The notes beneath the pieces are model-generated. The model made no database searches. It worked only from the letters and a program-made list of their open reading frames with translations, and was not told the origin of the DNA. Both the position numbers and the translations under genes were made by a program. A DNA stretch of 64,000 nucleotides from Rhizobium leguminosarum bv. trifolii WSM2297 (lineage in GTDB: Bacteria; Pseudomonadota; Alphaproteobacteria; Rhizobiales; Rhizobiaceae), in NCBI RefSeq assembly GCF_000271845.1, contig NZ_JH719395.1, positions 3,528,253 through 3,592,252 of the forward strand, in the 5' to 3' direction. Every line of letters starts with the position of its first letter. Within the stretch, counting starts at the first letter, position 1. This document shows positions 38,023 to 46,800 of the stretch, piece by piece.

Positions 38023-38133
38023 CGTCTCTGGCCTGCCGCTCTCTCCCCGGCTCGGCTGGGGACAGGAAGACGCGATCCGTCGCGCCTTTCCCCTCACCGG
38101 ACAAGAGGAGAGAAGAGAAAGAGAGCTTGAGAA

Positions 38134-39168
38134 ATGGGTTTCAAAGTAGCAATTGCGGGAGCCACCGGGAATGTCGGCCGGGAGATGCTCAACATCCTCT
38201 CCGAACGCGGCTTCCCCGCCGATGAGGTCGTGGCGCTCGCCTCCTCGCGTTCGCAGGGCACCGAGGTTTCCTATGGTGACCGGACACTGAAGGTCTCCAA
38301 TCTGGAGAATTACGATTTCTCCGATACCGATATCTGCCTGATGTCGGCCGGCGGCGAGGTTTCCAAGAAGTACTCGCCGAAGATCGGCCAGCAGGGCTGC
38401 ATCGTCATCGACAATTCGTCGGCCTGGCGTTACGACGCCGACGTGCCGCTGATCGTGCCGGAAGTGAACCCGGACGCGATCACGCAGTTCACCAAGCGCA
38501 ACATCATCGCCAATCCGAATTGCTCGACCGCCCAGCTGGTGGTGGCGCTGAAGCCGCTGCACGATTTCGCCAAGATCAAGCGTGTCGTCGTCTCGACCTA
38601 TCAGTCGGTCTCCGGCGCCGGCAAGGACGGCATGGACGAGCTGTTCAATCAGACGCGCGCCGTCTTCGTCGCCGATCCGATCGAGAACAAGAAGTTCACC
38701 AAGCGTATCGCCTTCAACGTCATTCCGCACATCGATAGCTTCATGGAAGACGGCTATACCAAGGAAGAGTGGAAGGTGCTGGCCGAGACGAAGAAGATGC
38801 TGGATCCAAAGATCAAGGTGACCTGCACGGCAGTGCGCGTTCCCGTCTTCATCGGCCATTCGGAATCGGTCAACATCGAATTCGAAAACGAGATCACAGC
38901 CGACCAGGCCCGCGACATCCTGCGCGACGCGCCGGGCTGCCTCGTCATCGACAAGCGCGAGAACGGCGGCTACATCACGCCTTATGAATCCGCTGGCGAA
39001 GATGCGACCTACATCTCGCGCATCCGCGAGGATGCGACGGTCGAAAACGGCCTCAACATCTGGGTGGTCTCCGACAATCTGCGCAAGGGTGCGGCATTGA
39101 ACGCCATCCAGATCGCCGAGCTGCTTGTCAATCGAGGCCTGGTCAAGCCGCGCAAGCAAGCAGCCTGA
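38134..39168 (+). CDS. asd: Aspartate-semialdehyde dehydrogenase
   Basis: This 344-residue enzyme reduces beta-aspartyl phosphate to the semialdehyde, the branch point for lysine, diaminopimelate, threonine and methionine. NADP-binding GATGNVGREML is at 8-18. The catalytic cysteine is in NPNCSTAQLV near residue 130. The C-terminal half has HSESVNIEFE with a substrate histidine. ATG 38134 was used; GAGAGAAAGAGAG upstream supplies a ribosome binding site. A terminator follows. Confidence 0.96.
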   Translation: MGFKVAIAGATGNVGREMLNILSERGFPADEVVALASSRSQGTEVSYGDRTLKVSNLENYDFSDTDICLMSAGGEVSKKYSPKIGQQGCIVIDNSSAWRYDADVPLIVPEVNPDAITQFTKRNIIANPNCSTAQLVVALKPLHDFAKIKRVVVSTYQSVSGAGKDGMDELFNQTRAVFVADPIENKKFTKRIAFNVIPHIDSFMEDGYTKEEWKVLAETKKMLDPKIKVTCTAVRVPVFIGHSESVNIEFENEITADQARDILRDAPGCLVIDKRENGGYITPYESAGEDATYISRIREDATVENGLNIWVVSDNLRKGAALNAIQIAELLVNRGLVKPRKQAA

Positions 39169-39193
39169 TACCATTTGTAAACCATAAGATGTT

Positions 39194-39220
39194 AAGCCCT
39201 GCTCAGCGAGCGGGGCTTTT
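39194..39220 (+). terminator. Intrinsic terminator after asd
   Basis: The stem AAGCCCTGCTC / GAGCGGGGCTT (one G-T pair) has a three-base loop and ends in four T. It begins 25 bases past the asd stop. Confidence 0.8.
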
Positions 39221-39337
39221 CCGGGGCAAATCCAACTGCATAAGCGCTCGCCAAAAGGTGATCGTGACAAAATCGCGAGCGGCTGGCATTCTCTTGCCCG
39301 CCTAAAATCTATGCAGATCGAGAGCGGGGTTTTCTCA

Positions 39338-40162
39338 ATGCGCATGACAAAGTTGTTTCTGGCGGCCGTTGCGGCAATCGGCGTCCTCCATGCGGTGCCG
39401 GCGTTCGCGCAAGGACCGCAATGTGGCAATACCAGCGCCGGCTTCGACGCCTGGGTCGCCGATTTCAAACAGACGGCAGCGGCCAATGGCGTCAGCCAAT
39501 CGGTGCTCAGCCGCGCCTTCGCCAACGTCAACTACAACAAGCCGACAATCGCCGCAGACCGCGGCCAGAAAAGCTTCAAGCTCTCCTTTGACGCCTTCAT
39601 GCAGAAACGCGGCGGTGCCACCGTCATTTCCCGCGGCCGCAGCATGAAGGCTGCCAACCAGGCGCTTTTTGCCTCGATCGAACGCCGCTTCGGCGTTCCG
39701 GCCGGCCCGCTGATCGCGATCTGGGGCATGGAGACCGGTTTTGGCAGCTATATGGGCAACCAGCATACGCTGTCGGCCGTTTCGACGCTCGCCTATGACT
39801 GCCGCCGTTCGGACTATTTCACCGACCAGCTCTATGCCGCGCTCCAGCTCGTCTCCGAGGGGTATCTGAGCCCGCAGGCCAAGGGTGCTGCCCATGGTGA
39901 AATCGGCCAGACGCAGTTCCTGCCGCGCAACGTCGTGCGCTTCGGCGCCGACGGCGATGGCGACGGCCGCGTCGACATGGTCGGTTCCCGCGCCGATGCG
40001 CTGGCCTCGACGGCGAATTTCCTCAAGGGCCATGGCTGGCGCGCCGGCGCCGGTTATCAGCCGGGAGAGCCGAATTTCGTCGCCATCCAGGGCTGGAACG
40101 CCGCCAGCGTCTACCAGCAGGCGATCGCCTATATCGGCCAGCAGATCGACGCCGGCAGATAA
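39338..40162 (+). CDS. Lytic murein transglycosylase (MltB-like)
   Basis: This 274-residue exported enzyme cleaves the MurNAc-GlcNAc bond of peptidoglycan, forming anhydro ends. A signal peptide covers 1-25 (FLAAVAAIGVLHAVPAFA). The SLT-type domain includes IWGMETGFGSYMGN, whose glutamate (about 132) is the catalytic acid, and the downstream QTQFLPRNVVRFGADGDGDG. The peptidoglycan-binding domain found in longer homologues is missing. ATG 39338 starts at the signal peptide; an earlier ATG at 39311 would add nine residues. Confidence 0.92.
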   Translation: MRMTKLFLAAVAAIGVLHAVPAFAQGPQCGNTSAGFDAWVADFKQTAAANGVSQSVLSRAFANVNYNKPTIAADRGQKSFKLSFDAFMQKRGGATVISRGRSMKAANQALFASIERRFGVPAGPLIAIWGMETGFGSYMGNQHTLSAVSTLAYDCRRSDYFTDQLYAALQLVSEGYLSPQAKGAAHGEIGQTQFLPRNVVRFGADGDGDGRVDMVGSRADALASTANFLKGHGWRAGAGYQPGEPNFVAIQGWNAASVYQQAIAYIGQQIDAGR

Positions 40163-40232
40163 TGCATGTCGCCCGGTACAGCGGTTCCGGGATAACGTAC
40201 AGAGCTTTAAGCCTTCATCGGCAATGATATTC

Positions 40233-40262
40233 GAAAACGCGCTGCGACATGCGGCGTTTTTC
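40233..40262. terminator. Shared terminator of transglycosylase and diguanylate cyclase genes
   Basis: An imperfect hairpin GAAAACGC...GGCGTTTTTC sits between two converging genes with A and T runs at the respective ends, so it can work from both strands. Confidence 0.5.
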
Positions 40263-41874
40263 ATATGCGCGAATCAAAGCCGCCGCCGGACGCCGTCTTA
40301 CGGCGCTCCTCCTGTGCCGGCACGATCGGCCCCGAAACGACGCAATTGCGGCCGGAGGCCTTGGCGGCGTAGAGCGCCAGATCGGCGCGTTTGACCAGAT
40401 CTTCGAAGTTCCGGTTAGCGGCTTCATTTGCCCGGCCGGCGCATCCGAAACTTGCCGTCGCCTTGAGAATATCGCCGTTCTCCAAGGGGATTTCCGCCGC
40501 CTCGATCGCCAGCCGCACGCGCTCGGCAACGATTGCCGCATCGTCGGGCGTCGAATCCGGCAGAAGTGCCAGGAACTCCTCGCCGCCATGGCGCACCAGC
40601 AGATCGAAGGAGCGGAAATTCTCGCGCGCGACGCCTGCGACATGCCGGAGCACAACATCGCCGGCGTCATGGCCGTTGATATCATTGATCTTCTTGAAAT
40701 GATCGAGGTCGAAGAGCACGACGGAAATCCAGCGTGATCCGTGCTCGGCCTGCGTCAGTAGGGCCGATGCTGCGAACTCGAAGCCGCGCCGGTTGTAAAG
40801 ACCGGTCAGGAGATCGGTCTGGGCGGCATTGCGCAACTCGCCGACCAGCGTCTCCCGGTCCCGCGTCAGCCGGTCGATCAGGCGCAGACCCCTTGCCGCG
40901 AGCACCATCACCAATGTCGCGAGAATGAGCAGGCCGGCGCACAGCGCCAGGATCCGCGTCAGATGTAAATGCGAGAGCGTCGAAAAGTTTTCGCCGGTCT
41001 CGTGAATATCTCTCGCCGCCTCGATCATCTTCTGCTGCAGGAAACTCATGCGTTCGCTTTGTGCAGTGGCCCAGACGTCGCGCACCGCGCGCGTCGGCCG
41101 CGATCCGGCGAGGATGGCATCGGTGATCGCATTCGCCTTTATCTGGTCGCGGCGATCGAGATAGGTGACGATGTCGCGCACGATCGGTGCCGCCGAATGA
41201 AAGACCATGTGGTCCATGCCCTCACCGAGCATGACCTTGCCCTGTATGAACAGCTCCACCGGAAATCGGGCGGAAACGCCATGATCGAGGTATCGGGTGC
41301 CGACACCGGTAATCAGCCTTTCGCCGTAATAGGTCAGCATGATGCCCATCAGCTGGTTGGATTTCTCGAGCAGCACCGGATCGCTGATCAGCGGTGAAAG
41401 CGCATCGACGACGGCAAGCTGCTTCAGAGCTGCATACCAGTAGATCGACCCGGGATCGCTGCCGACATAACGGCCCTGGTCGACGCCGCTGCGCGCAGCG
41501 ACGATGCGGCTGTAAGCAAGGCTGAGCATCGACAATTCTTCCACAAGCCCGTCGTCGAGCGTATCGCGGGAGGGCAGGCTGGCATAGAAGGCAAGGCGTT
41601 CGCGATCGAGCGTCAACCGGCTTTGCTGCATATCGGCGGCAGTCTTGCTGCCGGGATGCGCGAGATAAAGCCGAGTGGCGCCGATTTCACTGAGGATCTC
41701 CGTGGCGGCGATGGAGCCGCCGCGGGCGAGCACGTCGGCGAACTGCCGGTCTTTCTCGAGATCCCTGTATTGCTTGACCGAAGTCCGTATGACGACGACG
41801 CCTTCAATGAGCATGAAGACAAAGGGCAGCATGATGGCGGCCAGGATAACCCTTTTTATGGTCTCGAACTTCAT
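40261..41874 (-). CDS. Membrane-bound GGDEF diguanylate cyclase
   Basis: This 537-residue protein has helices near 8-29 and about 310-333 that bracket a periplasmic all-helical sensing domain, followed by a GGDEF domain. The active-site motif is GGEEF at 430-434, and an RxxD inhibitory I-site (RSFD) lies five residues before RH-GGEEF. Active, product-inhibited synthesis of cyclic-di-GMP is therefore expected; no EAL domain is present. The ligand of the periplasmic domain is unknown. ATG 41874 was used; a TTG two codons upstream is possible. Confidence 0.9.
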   Translation of the reverse strand: MKFETIKRVILAAIMLPFVFMLIEGVVVIRTSVKQYRDLEKDRQFADVLARGGSIAATEILSEIGATRLYLAHPGSKTAADMQQSRLTLDRERLAFYASLPSRDTLDDGLVEELSMLSLAYSRIVAARSGVDQGRYVGSDPGSIYWYAALKQLAVVDALSPLISDPVLLEKSNQLMGIMLTYYGERLITGVGTRYLDHGVSARFPVELFIQGKVMLGEGMDHMVFHSAAPIVRDIVTYLDRRDQIKANAITDAILAGSRPTRAVRDVWATAQSERMSFLQQKMIEAARDIHETGENFSTLSHLHLTRILALCAGLLILATLVMVLAARGLRLIDRLTRDRETLVGELRNAAQTDLLTGLYNRRGFEFAASALLTQAEHGSRWISVVLFDLDHFKKINDINGHDAGDVVLRHVAGVARENFRSFDLLVRHGGEEFLALLPDSTPDDAAIVAERVRLAIEAAEIPLENGDILKATASFGCAGRANEAANRNFEDLVKRADLALYAAKASGRNCVVSGPIVPAQEERRKTASGGGFDSRI

Positions 41875-41970
41875 CGCCAATCGTCACGGTGATCAAAACG
41901 TCGGTCGTGCGCGACCAATTGCCGGCAATCTTAGCAGCAATTCTTAATAAACTGATAAAGCGGCAGATCC

Positions 41971-42612
41971 CTAGATTTCGGGACGAATAAAGTCGCGTGT
42001 CTCGGCGTCCATCACCCAGAGTTCACCGGTCGAGATGTCGAACCAGGCGCCGTGAAGATGCACTTTTCCCGCTTCTTCGAGCGCCTTGATGTCGGGAAAG
42101 CTTCTGAGATTGTCTATCGAATTGCGGATCGAGACACGCTCCAGCGCCGTCTGACGCTCGGCGGCCGTCATCACGTCATTGCTCTGGATCTGCTCGGCGG
42201 CGGGCTTGACCAGCGACATCCAGCGGCCGATGAAATCGCCGGGCGACAGCGGCTCGGCATTCGGATCGAGCGCCGCGCGGATGCCGCCGCAGCGGCCATG
42301 GCCCATCACGACGATATCCGAGACCTTCAGTGCCTGCACCGCAAATTCGAGCGCGGCCGACGTCGAATGGAAATGACCGTCCGGCTCGTAGGGCGGCACC
42401 ATGTTGGCGACATTGCGGATGACGAAGAGCTCACCCGGGCCGGCATCGAAGATCAGCTCCGGTGCCGCACGGGAATCCGAACAGGCAATCACCAGCGTGC
42501 TGGGACTCTGGCCGTTTTCGGCAAGCAGCCGATACCGGTCGCGGGCGTCGGCATAACGCCCGTTCATGAAGTTGCGGTAACCGTCCAGAAGGGAATGTGG
42601 AAAACGCTGCAT
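41971..42612 (-). CDS. Beta-class carbonic anhydrase
   Basis: This 213-residue zinc enzyme interconverts CO2 and bicarbonate. The zinc ligands are Cys44 and Asp46-Arg48 dyad in ACSDSR, and His105/Cys108 in GHGRCGG. The length and HFHSTSAALEFAV segment fit the bacterial beta class. ATG 42612 begins MQRFPHSLLDGY; an upstream frame extension has no ribosome binding site. No signal peptide, so it is cytoplasmic. pdxY follows divergent order only by position (same strand, 72 bases upstream). Confidence 0.93.
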   Translation of the reverse strand: MQRFPHSLLDGYRNFMNGRYADARDRYRLLAENGQSPSTLVIACSDSRAAPELIFDAGPGELFVIRNVANMVPPYEPDGHFHSTSAALEFAVQALKVSDIVVMGHGRCGGIRAALDPNAEPLSPGDFIGRWMSLVKPAAEQIQSNDVMTAAERQTALERVSIRNSIDNLRSFPDIKALEEAGKVHLHGAWFDISTGELWVMDAETRDFIRPEI

Positions 42613-42684
42613 GCTTTCTGGATTAGCGCGCGCCGAAGACAAGATCAACTGCTGCACCGCAAAATGAACGCATCAGCGAATGCG

Positions 42685-43560
42685 TCATTTTTTCCGCCGC
42701 TGCGCCGGATGTACGAGCCGCCGCATCTGCACCATGGCCATCGGCGTCGAAAGGCTGGAAGCATCGCTCGCCAGCATCAGCTCGTTGCTGCCGCGCTTGA
42801 CCGCGCGCGCCAGCACCTCGAAGACGCTTGCCGTGGCAAGCTGCAGCGCCTTTTCGTCCTCGAGACCGGAAAGCAGGCGCGACAGGAAGACGGCGGCAAG
42901 CAGGTCGCCGAGACCGTTCGGCGGGTTTTCGACGACACGGTGCTCGGCAAGAAGCGCGTGACGGCCGGAAAGATAGAGATTGCCGGTACCGCCTGCCATC
43001 ATCGGCACGGCCGAGGTGACGAGCATGCGCGACGGCCCGAGCGCCAGCGCCGCCTCCATGATCGCGCTGTTGTCTTCGAGGGCTGCCCCGGACAGCCATG
43101 CGAGTTCGTAGCGGTTCGGTGTCGCCAGCGAAGCGAGCGGGATGAGATGGTCGCGAATGGCCTCCGCGGTTGCTTCCGGCACGTAGAGACCGCCGAGATC
43201 GCCCATGACCGGATCGCAGACATAAAGCAGCTCGGGATTATCTTGCCTGAGCGCAGCAATCAGCCGGGCGACGGAGCGCGCCTGGGCGGCATTGCCAAAA
43301 TAGCCGGAAAGCACTGCCCTCACTTCGCCGATCCACGGCGCCCGGATCAGATCGTCGATCGCCGCGTCGAAATCGGCTTCGGCAAACGTCAGCCGCGTCG
43401 AGCGGCCGTGGCCGGGATGCCAAGGCAGGACGATGGTCGGCAGCGCCCAGACCGGATGACCAAGCGTCTCCAGCGCAAAGACGGCCGCCCGGTTTCCAAC
43501 CGAGCCGCGCACCACATGACTCGAAATGACGATGACTGCGCCCGCTGCATTTTCCGACAT
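42685..43560 (-). CDS. pdxY: Pyridoxal kinase
   Basis: This 291-residue ribokinase-fold enzyme phosphorylates pyridoxal to PLP in the salvage path. SSHVVRGSVGNRAAVFALE opens the substrate site. CDPVMGD, TPNRYELAWLSG and the catalytic NGLGDLLAAVFLSRLL are typical. ATG 43560 was chosen, and the open frame beyond it lacks conservation. It lies 72 bases upstream of carbonic anhydrase on the same strand, and a joint transcript is possible. Confidence 0.9.
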   Translation of the reverse strand: MSENAAGAVIVISSHVVRGSVGNRAAVFALETLGHPVWALPTIVLPWHPGHGRSTRLTFAEADFDAAIDDLIRAPWIGEVRAVLSGYFGNAAQARSVARLIAALRQDNPELLYVCDPVMGDLGGLYVPEATAEAIRDHLIPLASLATPNRYELAWLSGAALEDNSAIMEAALALGPSRMLVTSAVPMMAGGTGNLYLSGRHALLAEHRVVENPPNGLGDLLAAVFLSRLLSGLEDEKALQLATASVFEVLARAVKRGSNELMLASDASSLSTPMAMVQMRRLVHPAQRRKK

Positions 43561-43835
43561 GATACAAGATCCGAATGATGATCGCGTTTGATGATCTTTT
43601 TGACGCCACGCTGTCAACCATTCTTCATGGGAGCATGGAAATGTGCGGCGCAACGAAAAACAAAAAGGGGATCCACCCGTTCGTTTTGGCCACGAAATCG
43701 GAAAATTCTCTGACAATTTCCCATTTCCAGCCTCAAAAAAGCGTCGAAACGGTCCCTCAAGGCCGCATTTTAGAGATTTTTTCGCGAAATCTTCTGCTAG
43801 CTTGCAGAAAACCAGTTCATTGCGGGAGGCGATTC
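43561..43835. other. Divergent intergenic region between pdxY and the glutamate dehydrogenase gene
   Basis: This 275-base region must carry both promoters. It is AT-richer than its flanks, and the plus-strand frame of the dehydrogenase runs open through it, but the sequence there does not look like the family. No clear operator was found. Confidence 0.4.
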
Positions 43836-46800
43836 ATGGCTGCCAGAAACAATCCGAAACGAGAAAAGCAGATCGAAAGCGCGCGCAAGATCGCCAAGGC
43901 GACGGGCGAAGCGCATCTCGATCCGGAAATTCTCTTCGGACGGGCCAGCAATGACGATCTCGAACTCTATACGCCTGAGATGCTGGCGCTCTCCGCCCTG
44001 CATTCGGCAAAGGAACTCGCAGCCTGGAACGGCAAGGCGCCCCGCGTCAGCATCGACACCATCGCCGATGTGACGCCCGATGGCATTGCCGTTTCGGTGC
44101 TTTCGGTCACCGACCGGAACATGCCTTTCCTGTTTGAATCGGTCATGGGTGAAGTGACGAGCACTTATCGCGACCTATTCATGGCCGTGCATCCCATCGT
44201 GGTCATGGAGAAGGGCAAGGCGCCTGCGCTCTATTCGGCCGATCACCCGAGCGACCCGGCCAATCGCGTCAGCCATATCCAGCTCCATATTGCGCCGCTC
44301 AATTCCGCCCAGGCCGCAGATCTCGTGAAACGCGTCGAAACCGTGCTCGAACAGGTCCGCCTGTCTGTGTCCGACTGGAAGCCGATGCTTTCCAAGATCG
44401 ACGGGGTGATCGCCGAACTCTCAGCCAATGGCGCCAGCCGGAAGAAAGTCGATCGCGATGAAGCCGTCGCCTTCCTGACATGGCTGCGCGACGAGAATTT
44501 CACCTTCCTCGGGATGCGTGAATATGTCTATTCCGGCAAGGGTTCGGATGCCAAGGTCGAACGCGACAAGGGCGCCGGCCTCGGCATCCTCTCCAACCCC
44601 GATGTTCTGGTGCTGCGCACCGGCAAGGACGCTGTGACGACGACGCCTGAGATCCTGGCCTTCCTCGACGGCCCCGACTTCCTGATCGTCACCAAGGCGA
44701 ATGTGAAATCCATCGTCCACCGCCGGGCCTATATGGACTATGTCGGCGTCAAACGCTTCGATGCTGAGGGCAACGTCACCGGCGAACTGCGCATCGTCGG
44801 GCTTTTCACTTCGACGGCCTATACCTCGCTCGCCTCCGAAATCCCGTTGCTGCGTTCCAAGATCGAGAAGGTGAAGGAACATTTCGGCTTCGACCCGATG
44901 AGCCATTCCGGCCGCATGCTCGACAACACGCTGGAATCCTATCCGCGCGATGACCTTTTCCAGATCGACACGACGCTGCTGGCCAATTTTGCCGAGCAGA
45001 TCAACGACCTGGCCGACCGTCCGCGCGTGCGCGTCCTCCCGCGCATCGACCATTTCGACCGCTTCGTCTCGGTGATCGTCTACGTGCCGCGCGAGGAATA
45101 TGACTCGATCGTCCGCGAGCGGATCGGCACCTATCTGAAGACCGTCTATGACGGTCGTGTCTCCGCCTATTACCCGGCTTTCCCGGAAGGCGGCGTTGCG
45201 CGCGTGCATTTCATCATCGGCCGCTCCGGCGGCAAAACGCCGCGCATTCCGCAGGCAAAGCTGGAGCAAGTCATCCGCGAGATCACCGCCCGCTGGGACG
45301 ACCGTTTCGAGGCGCTGGCCGGCGCCAAGGCGCCGAAGATATCGGTCGATCAGGCCTTCCAGGATAGCTTCACGCCTGAGGAAACCGTGGCCGACCTCGC
45401 CGATATCGGCGCCTGCGCCGCCGGCGAGCCGCTTCGCATCCAGTTCTACCATCGTCAGGAAGAGCAGGGCCGTACGCTTTCGCTGAAGATCTTCCACGCC
45501 GGCGGCCAGCTGGCGCTCTCGCGCCGCGTGCCGCTTCTTGAGAATCTCGGCTTCAATGTCGTCAGCGAACGCACCTTCGACATCGGGGTGCCGGTCGCCG
45601 ATGGCGAAACGAAACTCGTCGTGCTGCATGATATGGAGCTTGAGTCCCGCAACGGCGGCGACATCGATCTGCAGCGTTACGGCGCCCCCCTTGAGGAAGC
45701 CTTCGTCGCCGCCTTTGCCGGCACGATCGACAATGACAGTTTCAACCGGCTGATCCTCTCGGCCGGGCTCTCGGCCCGCGAGACGAATGTGCTGCGCGCC
45801 TATGCACGTTATCTCCGCCAGGCCGGCATTGCCTATTCGCAGGACTATATCGCAACGACACTCGACAAATATCCGGCTGTTGCCGCCGCCATTTTCCGGC
45901 TGTTCCATAGCACGCTCGACACCAGCCTTTCGGAAAAGGCGCGCGTCAAGAAGCTTGCCGAACTGCACCAGGCGATCGAAGCCGAGCTTGCCGACGTGCC
46001 GAGCCTCGATGACGACCGTATCCTGCGCCGCTACGTCAATATCGTCGACGCGACGCTGCGCACCAATTATTTCCAGAAGAATGCCGATGGTTCGCCGAAG
46101 CCGATGCTGGCCTTCAAGCTCGATCCGCACCTGGTCGACGGGCTGCCGCAGCCGAGACCCTTCCGCGAGATGTTCGTCTATGGCGTCGAAGTCGAAGGCG
46201 TGCACCTGCGCTTCGGCAAGGTGGCGCGTGGTGGCCTGCGCTGGTCGGACCGCGCCGAGGATTACCGCACCGAGGTGCTCGGCCTCGTCAAGGCACAACA
46301 GGTGAAGAACGCGGTCATCGTGCCGGTCGGCGCCAAGGGCGGCTTCTATCCGAAGAAGCTTCCCGTCGGCGGCAGCCGCGACGAGATCTTCAATGCCGGC
46401 CGCGAGGCTTACAAGACCTATATCCGCACGCTGCTGTCGATCACCGACAATATATCGGGCGCCGAGATCGTGCCGCCGAAGGATACCGTCAGGCTCGACG
46501 GCGACGACCCCTATTTCGTGGTCGCCGCCGACAAGGGCACCGCGACCTTCTCCGACACCGCCAATGCGCTAGCGCAGGAAGCCGGCTTCTGGCTGGACGA
46601 CGCCTTCGCCTCCGGCGGCTCGGCCGGTTACGACCACAAGAAGATGGGCATCACCGCCCGCGGCGCATGGGAAACCGTCAAACGCCATTTCCGTGAAATG
46701 GATATCGACATACAGACGACGCCCTTTACCGTCGCCGGTGTCGGCGACATGTCCGGCGACGTTTTCGGCAACGGCATGCTGCTCTCTCCGAAGATCCGGC

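Noticed and set aside
44421..46298. 625-codon minus-strand frame opposite the glutamate dehydrogenase
   Set aside because: Antisense shadow in a GC-rich gene with no recognisable domain.
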